The translations under genes and the position numbers were made by a program. The notes under the pieces are model-generated. The model saw only the letters and a list, made by a program, of their open reading frames with translations. It searched no databases and had not been told where the DNA came from. From assembly GCA_025963675.1 (NCBI GenBank), contig JAOQAJ010000323.1, forward strand, positions 1-36,460: a DNA stretch of 36,460 nt. Reading direction: 5' to 3'. Positions 26,328 to 34,937 of the stretch are shown here, in pieces. Origin of the DNA: Segetibacter sp. Its GTDB lineage: Bacteria > Bacteroidota > Bacteroidia > Chitinophagales > Chitinophagaceae. The stretch's first letter is position 1. Every line of letters begins with the position of its first letter.

Positions 26328-27314
26328 ATGAAGAAAAGGATTAACATAGCACTGGTTACTTTAATAATTTTCTTTCATCAATCATTGCCTGCCCAGATAT
26401 TAGGGCCTGGTGTCAAACGTATTTTGTTTCTGGGTAATAGTATCACCTGGGCTGGCAATTATGTAAATGATGTTGAAGCATATCTAAGAGTTCAATACCC
26501 GGGACGAGAGCTTGAGTTTATTAATACAGGATTGTCTAGTGAGACAGTATCCGGCCTTTCAGAGCCGGGACATGCAGGTGGAAGTTTTCCAAGACCGGAC
26601 CTACATGAAAGGTTGGCGCGGGTGCTGGAGCAAACAAAGCCTGATCTTGTATTTGCATGTTATGGAATGAATGATGGTATCTATATGCCTTTCGATAAAG
26701 ATCGTTTTCAAAAGTTCAAGGATGGAATAAACCGGTTACATATTGAGGTAGAGAAAAAAGGTGCGAAAATCATCCATCTTACACCACCTGTTTATGACGA
26801 GTTAAAAGGTAAAAGCATAGGTTATGCAGCAGTGCTTGATCGTTACGCTGACTGGTTGTTGAGTAAGCGCCAGGCGAAATGGGATGTGGTCGACATTCAT
26901 TACCCGATGAAGAAGTATCTGCTAGCGCATCGAAAAGTTGATGCACAATTTGGATTGGATGGTTTTGCATTAGCTCAGGATGGAGTACATCCCGGAGAAG
27001 TCGGGCATTGGATAATGGCAAGAGAAATTTTATTATATCTCGGATTTAAGGAGGTAGCGCGTTCACCTGGTATAGTTGAGAGTTTAAAACAAATTGAAGA
27101 CGCGCCACAATATGTAAAGCTGATTGCACAACGACAAAATATGATGCGTGATGCATGGCTCACTGCAACAAAACATAAACGACCAGGACTGCCGGTTGGT
27201 CTTCCTTTAGAAGAGGCACAAAGTAAATCTGCCGGGTTATTAGTTAAAATAGATTCTCTAATTAATAAAGCTTCACCGGTTTTAAAACCTGCAAAAAGTG
27301 CAGTTCAAAAATAA
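26328..27314 (+). CDS. Exported SGNH/GDSL-family hydrolase
   Basis: A 328-aa secreted esterase-type protein with a signal peptide (IALVTLIIFFHQSLPAQ). All four SGNH blocks are visible: S38 in FLGNSIT, G68 in NTGLSSETV, N115 in YGMNDG, and D218/H221 in DGVHPG. The core ends near residue 245; the C-terminal 80 residues are helical, with a conserved-looking MMRDAWLT segment. Exported members deacetylate or de-esterify polysaccharides or lipids. It is 443 bp upstream of the glutaminase-family gene on the same strand, but the spacer holds a repeat element, so joint transcription is doubtful. Confidence 0.9.
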   Translation: MKKRINIALVTLIIFFHQSLPAQILGPGVKRILFLGNSITWAGNYVNDVEAYLRVQYPGRELEFINTGLSSETVSGLSEPGHAGGSFPRPDLHERLARVLEQTKPDLVFACYGMNDGIYMPFDKDRFQKFKDGINRLHIEVEKKGAKIIHLTPPVYDELKGKSIGYAAVLDRYADWLLSKRQAKWDVVDIHYPMKKYLLAHRKVDAQFGLDGFALAQDGVHPGEVGHWIMAREILLYLGFKEVARSPGIVESLKQIEDAPQYVKLIAQRQNMMRDAWLTATKHKRPGLPVGLPLEEAQSKSAGLLVKIDSLINKASPVLKPAKSAVQK

Positions 27315-27400
27315 TGATCGTAAGCCGCTCAAATGTTTTTTGAAGCAGGAACATATAGTTATAATAAACGTTGCTGCGATGAAAGAATGCGGTACAAGGG

Positions 27401-27623
27401 CTACCGTGTGTACACAAGTTTTTTTGGAACACGGATAACACGGATTGGGAGGATTATGCAGATTACCAGGTAAGAAAACCTGTACCAATCCGTTTTTATC
27501 GCGAAAAACAGCGTTAGCGAAGTGATATTACCAGGGAAACAATTTAAAAATCGGTTCTTATCAGTTTGATCCGTGTCATCCGTGTTCTATTGTTTCGAGA
27601 AAAAAGATGAGTACACACCGTAG
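27401..27623. repeat. Nested inverted-repeat element
   Basis: Outer arms CTACCGTGTGTAC (27401-27413) and GTACACACCGTAG (27611-27623), one mismatch. Inner arms GAACACGGATAACACGGAT (27427-27445) and ATCCGTGTCATCCGTGTTC (27569-27587), one mismatch. A third pair, CGGATTGG (27441-27448) and CCAATCCG (27485-27492), lies inside. GGTACAAGGG stands immediately before the left outer arm, and the GGTACAAG repeat copy at 27623-27645 begins at the right end. No ORF of credible coding character runs inside. The structure could fold as a long RNA hairpin or be a small non-autonomous mobile element. Confidence 0.7.
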
Positions 27624-27645
27624 GTACAAGGGAGTGACACAACAA
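27623..27645 (+). repeat. Dispersed GGTACAAG/GAGTGACACAA repeat, copy 2
   Basis: Matches the word at 20867-20889 with one difference across 23 bp. It abuts the right end of the nested inverted-repeat element. Confidence 0.75.
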
Positions 27646-27757
27646 TGTGTGATAAGTGAACTAATGCTCGCCCAAAAAATATAACACAGCTTACTTTAGA
27701 CCATTGTATTTTTACCTATCAACATCTCCAGATACTAACTGACATAGCAATTGCCAT

Positions 27758-30244
27758 ATGAAAATCATTAAGAGTAATAACAGGGAATACAAGATTATAT
27801 TAATTGCTTTTGCAATCCTTTCTGTTGGATTTGTAAAAGCCCAGCAAAAGGCGCCCGCTTATCCTTTGATTACACACGATCCTTATTTCAGTATTTGGTC
27901 CATGACTGATACACTCAATGCTTCTGCTACAAGACATTGGACCGGTACTGAACATTCTTTAATCGGGATGTTGAAAGTGGATGGAAAGATCTACCGGTTT
28001 CTTGGCAGAGAAGACAAGCCTTACAAGCAGGTAATTGCTACATCAGATATAGGAGATTATACTGTAAAATTTACAGAAGAAGTAACTGATAGTTCCTGGA
28101 TGAATCCTTCATTTGATGATGCATCATGGAAAACCGGTGCAGCGCCTTTTGGTAATGGAAATGCAGCACTAACAAAATGGAGAAGCAAAGACCTATGGGT
28201 TCGACGCACGTTTTCTGTCAATAATCTTAATCTGAATAAGCTGTTCCTAAAGATCAATCACGATGATAATACTGAGGTGTATTTGAATGGACACAAAATT
28301 TACAATAAGCATGGATGGCTTAATAAGTTTCAGTATTTTCCAATTGATGATAATGTAAAATCGAAACTAAAAAAAGAAAATAATGTGCTGGCGATTCATG
28401 TAGCAAATACTACCGGAGGACAATGGCTGGATGCAGGCATAGTTGAAGAACCAGAACCAAAGAAGAATGATTTAATTCAGGAGGCTATTCAAAAAAATGT
28501 ATCACTTAGTGCTACCGAAACTGTTTATGATTTTGTATGTGGTAAAACAAATCTTACTGTCACCTTTACCTCGCCTTTGTTGATGGATAATCTTGATTTG
28601 TTGTCGAGGCCCGTTTCATATATTTCTTATAAAGTGAAATCTAATGATGGAAAAGCACATGATGTGCGGCTACTGTTGGGTGCATCGACTGATATTGCAA
28701 CAAATCTTCAAAACCAGGAAATACTTGCTCAAAATGTCTCTACAGATAATTTGTCAATTTTAAGAGCCGGTACGACCGAGCAACCCATCCTCGCTAAAAA
28801 AGGCGATGACCTTCGTATTGACTGGGGATATATGTACGTTGCCGCACCTAAAAGTGCAAAAGCAATTCAATACATTTCTTCGGCCACCGCTGCTTTTAAC
28901 CAGTTAATTGCCAATACTTCTGATGTTCCAAATAGCGAGTTGACAGGCAAGCATCTTTCATTAAATACCATTATTCCTTTCGGTAAAGTCTCTACTGTAG
29001 CCAAAGAGCAGTTTGTGATGTTGGGGTATGATGACTTATACTCGGTGCAATATTTCAAACAAAACTTGAGACCCTGGTGGAACCGGGATTCTGCTAAAAC
29101 AATTGTAGGAGAATTGGAGATGGCAGCTAAAGATTATAAAAGCATTTTGACGAAATGCGCGGCATTCAACAGGAAAATGCATGCTGACGCTGTCGTTGCA
29201 GGAGGAGAGACTTATGCCAGGCTTTGTGATCTTGCTTATCGCCAAAGTATTTCTGCCCACAAGTTGGTTAGAAGCCCTGATGGAGAGTTGTTGTTTTTAT
29301 CAAAAGAAAACTACAGCAATGGATGTATCAATACTGTGGATGTCACCTATCCGTCTGCGCCCCTTTTTCTTTTATATAACCCCGAACTATTGAAAGGGAT
29401 GCTGAACGGAATTTTTTATTATACAGAAAGTGGGCAATATGATAAGCCTTATGCTGCGCATGATCTGGGCACTTATCCTCTCGCAAACGGGGTAGTCTAT
29501 GGAGAACCTATGCCGGTAGAGGAGAGCGGCAATATGCTTATTCTGACCACAGCCATTGCGAAAGCCGAGGGCAATGCAGAGTATGCCAGAAAGCACTGGA
29601 AAACGTTAACGCGGTGGGGAAATTATTTGTTGGAGGCAGGCTTCGATCCGTCCAATCAATTGTGTACCGATGACTTTGCAGGTCACCTGGCAAGAAATAC
29701 AAATCTGTCAGTCAAAGCCATTGTAGGTATTGCGGGTTATGCGAGCCTGGCAAGACAATTAGGTTATAACGATATTGCAAAGACAATTGGCGACAGCGCA
29801 AAAGTAATGGCTAAAAGATGGGCAGAACTAGCTGATGCCGGCGATCATTATAAGCTAACTTTTGATAGTACTTATACATGGAGCCAGAAGTACAACCTTG
29901 TATGGGATAAGGTGTTGAATCTCGGAATATTTCCACAAGAGGTGTACAATAAAGAAGTGAAGTATTACCTGACCAAACAAAATAATTACGGCTTGCCCCT
30001 GGACAGCAGAAAGACCTATACAAAGTCGGATTGGATCTTATGGACGGCAACGCTTGCTAATAACCAAAAGGATTTCAATTCATTTATAAGCCCTGTTTAC
30101 CGCTATGCAACAACAACTGATACCCGTGTTCCACTTAGCGACTGGCATGAAACAACGAACGGACGGATGGTCGGTTTCCAGGCAAGAAGTGTTGTTGGCG
30201 GGTATTTTATAAAAATGCTTGACAAAAAATGGCAAGGGAAATAA
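27758..30244 (+). CDS. Exported glutaminase-family protein (DUF4964-DUF5127-DUF4965-DUF1793 type)
   Basis: An 828-aa secreted protein, signal peptide ILIAFAILSVGFVKAQ. Domain order: DUF4964-like 30-92 (PLITHDPYFSIWSMTD); an extra beta domain about 98-232 (WMNPSFDDASWKTGAAPFGNG, LWVRRTFSV, DDNTEVYLNGHKI), which looks like a galactose-binding-type sandwich inserted before the next domain; DUF5127-like about 240-440 (SPLLMDNLDLLSRPVSYISY); DUF4965/DUF1793-like about 460-828 with DDFAGHLARNTNLSVKAI near 636 and RSVVGGYFIKML at the end. Relatives include fungal glutaminase A, so release of ammonia from glutamine or a related extracellular amide is the family expectation; activity on this substrate is unproven. 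The stop lies 5 bp from the stop of the convergent endonuclease gene, with no terminator hairpin between them. Confidence 0.87.
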   Translation: MKIIKSNNREYKIILIAFAILSVGFVKAQQKAPAYPLITHDPYFSIWSMTDTLNASATRHWTGTEHSLIGMLKVDGKIYRFLGREDKPYKQVIATSDIGDYTVKFTEEVTDSSWMNPSFDDASWKTGAAPFGNGNAALTKWRSKDLWVRRTFSVNNLNLNKLFLKINHDDNTEVYLNGHKIYNKHGWLNKFQYFPIDDNVKSKLKKENNVLAIHVANTTGGQWLDAGIVEEPEPKKNDLIQEAIQKNVSLSATETVYDFVCGKTNLTVTFTSPLLMDNLDLLSRPVSYISYKVKSNDGKAHDVRLLLGASTDIATNLQNQEILAQNVSTDNLSILRAGTTEQPILAKKGDDLRIDWGYMYVAAPKSAKAIQYISSATAAFNQLIANTSDVPNSELTGKHLSLNTIIPFGKVSTVAKEQFVMLGYDDLYSVQYFKQNLRPWWNRDSAKTIVGELEMAAKDYKSILTKCAAFNRKMHADAVVAGGETYARLCDLAYRQSISAHKLVRSPDGELLFLSKENYSNGCINTVDVTYPSAPLFLLYNPELLKGMLNGIFYYTESGQYDKPYAAHDLGTYPLANGVVYGEPMPVEESGNMLILTTAIAKAEGNAEYARKHWKTLTRWGNYLLEAGFDPSNQLCTDDFAGHLARNTNLSVKAIVGIAGYASLARQLGYNDIAKTIGDSAKVMAKRWAELADAGDHYKLTFDSTYTWSQKYNLVWDKVLNLGIFPQEVYNKEVKYYLTKQNNYGLPLDSRKTYTKSDWILWTATLANNQKDFNSFISPVYRYATTTDTRVPLSDWHETTNGRMVGFQARSVVGGYFIKMLDKKWQGK

Positions 30245-30249
30245 TAAGA

Positions 30250-31320
30250 TTACAGCTTAATTCTTTCAAACTCAAAATTAAGAGGACGATCTTTTAAGGG
30301 GATCTTAATGAACGCTTCCCTGCTTACAGGAACCTCAACTCTTTTATAAATAATTTTTGTTGATTCTTTTTTTGTGTAGGGCTGAACTACTTTGTTAAGA
30401 CTAAATTTTAAACCAGTCACCTGTTCCACAAAATCGATTCGAACCTGGTATGGTTCACCTGTTTTAAAGTCCTCGAAAAAATCGACGTCTGCAGTTTCCC
30501 TGGTCACTTTAACCCCCCTGACGTCTTGCTTTTCGTCGACAACAAAGTTATGTTCACGAAGAATGTTTTCCTGGCTCATGATAAATGCTACCGCTGATAA
30601 CTTGTCTTTTTTATTTCTATAAACAACCACTTTATAAAAGTGACAAGGAATTTGTAAAGGCTTTCCGTCGATCAGGTCAATGTAATAAGGATCGCTCTTC
30701 AATAAAACGGGGCCGGCAAAAACCGACACTTTTCTTCCATCTGCACCATTGTCTTTTGTAAATTTTTTGACGATGTAATCTTCAAGGCTTTTCCATGCAC
30801 CTCTATTCAAGGTATGATGCTGAGGGACGCAGTTAGAATACTTCATTGTTTCGTCTGCAGCCTTCTTTACCGTAGTTGAATCTCCCCATTGCGGGTCTCG
30901 AAATTTGGCGATATGTCCCTTGTCGAAATCATTATTTGAAACGCTTTTGTAAAAATCATATAATTCATCCCCGATCTGGTGTTCGTCCAGGATGTTACGG
31001 TCTTTTGCAAATGTTATCCGGTCTTTCACTTCCGCATTCCATTTAAAGCCATCGATATTGGTTGCAACAAAAAAGGCGAACTTTCGGCTCTTATTCATCA
31101 CGATACTAAAGTGCGTGTACCTAAGTTCAAACTCTTTTGAATCGCTTATTAAAGGCGCTCTTAGCCTTTTTTGTGCGGCAGTTAAACCTGGTAACCGAAG
31201 ATTTATACCCGAAAGAAAATCTGCCTGATAGCCATCCATAAGTGTAGTTGTTGAAAGTGAATGAATAGTAATATAACTATAATCGTGCACATGAGGCGGT
31301 GTTGTTCCAACTAATGCCAT
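30250..31320 (-). CDS. DNA/RNA non-specific endonuclease family protein
   Basis: A 356-aa protein with a His-Me-finger nuclease domain at about 65-260. The DRGH motif appears as DKGH (D133-H136, catalytic H136), and N172 and E180 in the block PQHHTLNRGAWKSLEDYI match the metal-binding Asn and Glu of the NucA/Serratia nuclease group. Unlike most secreted nucleases it has no signal peptide: the N-terminus (MALVGTTPPHVHDYSYITIH) is polar, so it may be cytoplasmic, released by another route, or delivered as an effector. The C-terminal 100 residues (FEDFKTGEPYQVRIDFVEQV and beyond) form an accessory region. No immunity gene is recognisable beside it. Transcribed toward the glutaminase-family gene; its upstream spacer (31321-31891) contains repeat copy 3. 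Confidence 0.88.
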   Translation of the reverse strand: MALVGTTPPHVHDYSYITIHSLSTTTLMDGYQADFLSGINLRLPGLTAAQKRLRAPLISDSKEFELRYTHFSIVMNKSRKFAFFVATNIDGFKWNAEVKDRITFAKDRNILDEHQIGDELYDFYKSVSNNDFDKGHIAKFRDPQWGDSTTVKKAADETMKYSNCVPQHHTLNRGAWKSLEDYIVKKFTKDNGADGRKVSVFAGPVLLKSDPYYIDLIDGKPLQIPCHFYKVVVYRNKKDKLSAVAFIMSQENILREHNFVVDEKQDVRGVKVTRETADVDFFEDFKTGEPYQVRIDFVEQVTGLKFSLNKVVQPYTKKESTKIIYKRVEVPVSREAFIKIPLKDRPLNFEFERIKL

Positions 31321-31445
31321 TATAGGTCCCCAGGAAGCTGTTTAAAGATTGGACTTTAGTGTTCTTTTAGACATCCACCGGTTTTGAAATTTGTATTACG
31401 CGAAGATCTTTTTTGCCAGGCTTTTGCAATATCTATTAAACATCG

Positions 31446-31466
31446 TTGCGACGCAGTACGTTCATC
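31446..31466 (+). repeat. Dispersed intergenic repeat, copy 3
   Basis: TTGCGACGCA, 3 nt, CGTTCATC: same spacing as copies 1 and 2, with one base changed at the centre of the first word. The CTACTATT word is not preserved here. Confidence 0.65.
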
Positions 31467-31558
31467 TGCTGTCCTCTTATTTTACTTCTATCATGTTTTG
31501 CAATTGTTATTATCGGGGCCGGACTAACCTGCGAAATAAAGCGTTTATTTTTTGTCTA

Positions 31559-31588
31559 TTGCAAATATCACAATTGAGTTATACTTTG
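31559..31588 (+). promoter_or_regulatory. Candidate promoter
   Basis: TTG at 31559-31561, an 18-nt spacer, then TATACTTTG at 31580-31588, resembling TTG-N19-TAnnTTTG. It points toward the metallophosphoesterase gene 300 bp away; a 15-codon ORF (MIQTLDLKRLANHVT, 31611-31658) is the first thing downstream. Confidence 0.3.
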
Positions 31589-31891
31589 TTATAACTATAA
31601 CTTAAACTCTATGATCCAAACTCTCGACCTCAAACGCCTGGCTAATCACGTTACATAACAGACTTCATCTGTTTTAATAACTTATACTTCACTTGTTCTT
31701 TGAAAGCTTCCAGCAATTCTTAATTACGCCGGCAAATGCATGTTTTTCATCAGAACTAATAATGTCGTAATCTATTTTTTTTGAAGTGTTTCTTGTGCTT
31801 TTCAAATTGTAATTGCTTCGAGGTATAGTAATAATTATCATCGCATCAAAACTCTTTATAACCCGAAACAAATAACCCACATAACTGCCTC

Positions 31892-33169
31892 ATGAAAGAT
31901 AAAAGGAAGTTTATTGGAATGAATAAAAGCTCGATTGTAAGCCAGCTTAAGTCGGTATGGGATAGCATTGTACATCCGAAGCCTGATTATGATATGCATG
32001 CACTTGTTGAAGAAAACAAGATCGCATGGATCATAAGGAATATTGCTAACCTTGGCAATTCGCATTTTACATATCAATCGTATCCGAAACCCGAACTAAA
32101 TAATGGGATTTTTAAAATGCAAAATCCCTCTTCTAAATCCACTGCAATTGCTCTGTTAAGCGATTGGGCCTCCGATACGGCAGAGTCACATCTTATTGCC
32201 AGGCAGGCCTCGGATAACGATTATAGTATTCATTTAGGCGACACGTACTACGTTGGCAATAAAAAAGAAATAGCTGATAATTTTAATACCGACTATGGGG
32301 GAACCTGGCCATATGGAAAGCAGGGCAGTTTTGCATTGTTAGGTAATCATGAAATGTACTCGAGTGGAAGAAGTTATTTTCAGCAGCTGCTGCCTTACAT
32401 GGGTAACTTTGTAAAGGAGCATGATAAGCCGCAGCAGGCAAGTTTTTTTTGTCTCGAAAACGAGTTCTGGCGAATAATTGGACTAGATACCGGCTACTAT
32501 TCGCTGAAAGGAATTTTAGGGATAGGCCCTAACCTAAAACTCGACTTGCCGGATGAACATAAAGATTGGTTGGAAAAAACTGTGAGGTTAAATGATGACA
32601 ACAGGGGAATTATTTTTCTATCTCATCATCAATGCTTTTCTGCTTTTGAAGATGAATTTCCAAATCCCGGTAAATATATTTCTTCTATAATGAAACCCGG
32701 TCGCGACATATTATGGCTGTGGGGACATGAACATTGGTTTTCGGTCTACGGAGCTAACAAGCTTGAAAACGGCTCTAACGTGTATGCAAGATGTGTTGGT
32801 AATAGCGGGATGCCTGTTGAGTTAAATGCGAAGAAAAAACCAAAAGCTCCTAAAAACACAGATGCGTCGCATGCGTTTAATAGAAACCTAACATTGTTTG
32901 ACGGCAGGTTAAGAGAAAAAATGGACGATGACATTCCTATAGGCTACAACGGCTTTTGTATGCTGAATGTGCAGGACAATAAGCTCAGAATTGACTACTA
33001 TGACGACAACGATAAGAAGGAAGATCGGAGAAAGATTTTGCAGGAAGAGTGGGCAGTAGATCTGGCAACCGGAAAATTGAGCGGGATCGACATTGTTGAT
33101 TTCACCGAAGGAGCGGCCAAAAAACTTACAGTATTCTCAAAAGGTATAAGGAACGCGATAGGGGGCTGA
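31892..33169 (+). CDS. Metallophosphoesterase
   Basis: A 425-aa calcineurin-like phosphoesterase without a signal peptide (an alternative start at 31919 gives MNKSS). Metal-site motifs: D91 in LLSDWASD, D117 in HLGDTYY, N152-H153-E154 in LLGNHE, H245/H246 in LSHHQ, and H279 and H281 in WGHEHW. The first motif is DxA rather than DxH (SDW-A), which may weaken or re-tune the first metal site. The N-terminal about 80 residues and C-terminal about 110 residues are extra to the core. It heads a plus-strand run with an aldonolactone-oxidase-like protein, a CPBP-like protein and a DUF2270 protein. Its 3' end is copied in a tandem duplication (33155-33228) that includes the stop. Substrate unknown. 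Confidence 0.85.
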   Translation: MKDKRKFIGMNKSSIVSQLKSVWDSIVHPKPDYDMHALVEENKIAWIIRNIANLGNSHFTYQSYPKPELNNGIFKMQNPSSKSTAIALLSDWASDTAESHLIARQASDNDYSIHLGDTYYVGNKKEIADNFNTDYGGTWPYGKQGSFALLGNHEMYSSGRSYFQQLLPYMGNFVKEHDKPQQASFFCLENEFWRIIGLDTGYYSLKGILGIGPNLKLDLPDEHKDWLEKTVRLNDDNRGIIFLSHHQCFSAFEDEFPNPGKYISSIMKPGRDILWLWGHEHWFSVYGANKLENGSNVYARCVGNSGMPVELNAKKKPKAPKNTDASHAFNRNLTLFDGRLREKMDDDIPIGYNGFCMLNVQDNKLRIDYYDDNDKKEDRRKILQEEWAVDLATGKLSGIDIVDFTEGAAKKLTVFSKGIRNAIGG

Positions 33170-33228
33170 TTATGGCTTTCGTTGAAGGAAGGCGATAGGG
33201 AGCTGATTGTGGCTTTCGTTGATGAATG
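33155..33228 (+). repeat. Tandem 37-bp duplication at the end of the metallophosphoesterase gene
   Basis: Two adjacent copies beginning GCGATAGGG at 33155 and 33192, sharing GCTGATT and TGGCTTTCGTTGA with few differences. The first copy contains the gene's last codons and TGA stop; the second lies outside the gene. Most simply a slippage or recombination product. Confidence 0.75.
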
Positions 33229-33239
33229 AGAAAAATAAA

Positions 33240-33262
33240 GTACAAGAGTGCGACGCAACGGC
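33240..33262 (+). repeat. Dispersed repeat, diverged copy
   Basis: GTACAAGAG followed by TGCGACGCAACGG. The TACAAG start matches the GGTACAAG repeats at 20867 and 27623, while TGCGACGCAA is the reverse complement of TTGCGTCGCA in copies 1 and 2, linking the two repeat types. Confidence 0.6.
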
Positions 33263-33362
33263 TGCTGAATAATGAGGTGAAGGCCGGCTCAAAAAAATCA
33301 AACAAAAGTTGGAAGAACTATAGAACCAACATCTTCATTCTTAAAATACAAACACCATCTCT

Positions 33363-34937
33363 ATGAGGCAGGACGCAAAAGAATCGGTTCCTGAAAACAT
33401 CAAAGCTTCAGATACATTATGGAAGAGTAAAAGAAAGACGTGGCAGAACTGCGTTTGCAACCAGGTCATAGAGCCACTGCAGTACTTAAAGCCACAGTCA
33501 TTGCAGGAGCTAATTGACATAGTAAAAAAAGCTCAGAATAACAATTGCAAAGTTAAAGCGGTAGGTTCGGGACATTCGTTTTCTGACATTGTACAAACAT
33601 CTGATTTTCTCGTAGACTGCCATGGCTTAAATAGTCCGATCACACTGGATAAAGACCTATTATATGATGATGAGACAATTGCGAAAAACGGTTACAATTT
33701 AGCCCATTTGATGCATGTTGAAAATGGAATAACGATCAAGGCCCTGAACCAACACCTGGATAAAAACAGGCTTGCATTAATCAATATGGGCGGTTATGAT
33801 GCGCAAACAATAGCTGGAGTTATTTCGACTTCCACTCACGGTACCGGCATTACGCTTGGTCCAATTGCAAGCAGTGTTGCTTCGCTTATCCTGGTTGGAG
33901 AAATGGGACAAGTATATAGAATTGAGCCCTTAAACGGTATTACCGATCCTGCAAAATACAAGGCCCGATTTCCTGGCAATAAATTGATTCAAGACGATGA
34001 TTTCTTCAATGCAGTATTGGTAAGCATGGGTTGTATGGGCATTATTTATTCCGTTATTTTAAAAGTGATGGACAGCTATAATTTGTGCGAGGAGAGAATT
34101 GGCAAAGAAGGCGAGACTTTTTGGGAAGACCTGAAGCAAGGAAACCAGATAGCAGAACTATTGCAGGCAAACAGGCACTTTGAAATATGGGTGAACCCAT
34201 ATGAAGTAAAAGGCAAACACGGCTGCCTGGTCACTAAAAGAAACATTTTTGAAGGAGAAGTTAGAAGCTTGCCTTTAGGTCGGAGATCAAGAAAATGGTT
34301 AATTGAAAATGTGGTATTACTATTTAGAAAAGTTCCGGCTTTAATTTTTAGATTTTTTTATAAAAGTACTCCTGCGCTTATTGCCAGCAGTATGAAAGGA
34401 GTTATAGATTATGACGGCTACATCGATAAGAGTTTCGAAGTCATGCACCTTGGAAACGCCAATTTTGTAAAAGGTTATTCGGGCGAATATGCGGTGTCAC
34501 TTGAAGACAATTTATTTATTGATGCCGTCGACGCCATACTTGAAGAAGCAAAAAAGAATAGGGAAATTGGCCAGTTATATCATACCTCGCCTATCTCTTT
34601 GCGGTTTGTAAAAAAGTGCGATGCGCTTTTGTCAATGATGCACGGTGAAGATAAATGCATGATAGAAGTGCCGTTGTTGGTTGGCACAAAAGGAAGGTTC
34701 CAGATATTGGATAAAATAGAACATCGATTATTTAAACTGGGAAAGATCAGACCGCATTGGGGACAATATAATAACCTCGGCGAAAACACAATCAAAGAGC
34801 TTTACCCGGAAATAGATAAGTGGTTGCACTTCTATAGAATGATGAACAAGTCAGGCATTTTCAATAACACGTTTACTGACCGGTGCGGGTTTGTTGTAGA
34901 AAATAGTGAAGTGGAAGTTGAAACCATTTTTTCTTAA
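33363..34937 (+). CDS. FAD-binding oxidoreductase, aldonolactone-oxidase-like
   Basis: A 524-aa flavoprotein with the L-gulonolactone / D-arabinono-1,4-lactone oxidase layout. FAD domain: VGSGHSFSD (H71, the usual covalent flavin site), STSTHGTG (H159) and MGCMGIIYSVIL. C-terminal ALO-type region ending near IRPHWGQYN (H465, W466). A segment about 305-345 is hydrophobic and helical (LIENVVLLFRKVPALIFRFF), which could attach the enzyme to a membrane. Relatives oxidise aldonolactones or polyols with O2, releasing H2O2. No signal peptide. It lies 193 bp after the metallophosphoesterase and 107 bp before the CPBP-like gene. Substrate unknown. Confidence 0.87.
   Translation: MRQDAKESVPENIKASDTLWKSKRKTWQNCVCNQVIEPLQYLKPQSLQELIDIVKKAQNNNCKVKAVGSGHSFSDIVQTSDFLVDCHGLNSPITLDKDLLYDDETIAKNGYNLAHLMHVENGITIKALNQHLDKNRLALINMGGYDAQTIAGVISTSTHGTGITLGPIASSVASLILVGEMGQVYRIEPLNGITDPAKYKARFPGNKLIQDDDFFNAVLVSMGCMGIIYSVILKVMDSYNLCEERIGKEGETFWEDLKQGNQIAELLQANRHFEIWVNPYEVKGKHGCLVTKRNIFEGEVRSLPLGRRSRKWLIENVVLLFRKVPALIFRFFYKSTPALIASSMKGVIDYDGYIDKSFEVMHLGNANFVKGYSGEYAVSLEDNLFIDAVDAILEEAKKNREIGQLYHTSPISLRFVKKCDALLSMMHGEDKCMIEVPLLVGTKGRFQILDKIEHRLFKLGKIRPHWGQYNNLGENTIKELYPEIDKWLHFYRMMNKSGIFNNTFTDRCGFVVENSEVEVETIFS

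Larger units (their letters stand above)
31321..31891. other. Divergent spacer with repeat and possible promoter
   Basis: 571 bp between the endonuclease (-) and the second metallophosphoesterase (+). It contains repeat copy 3 (31446-31466) and a promoter-like pair at 31559-31588. Two ORFs of 63-67 codons in this stretch have no coding character I trust. Confidence 0.45.

Noticed and set aside
30245-30249. Possible terminator between the glutaminase-family and endonuclease genes.
   Set aside because: Only 5 bases lie between the two stop codons and no hairpin was seen there or in the adjacent coding ends.
31391-31594. Plus-strand ORF of 67 codons upstream of the second metallophosphoesterase.
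   Set aside because: It runs through dispersed repeat copy 3 and has a Cys/Phe/Tyr-rich sequence typical of chance frames.
31689-31880. Minus-strand ORF of 63 codons just before the metallophosphoesterase start.
   Set aside because: No domain or promoter evidence; short and AT-biased.
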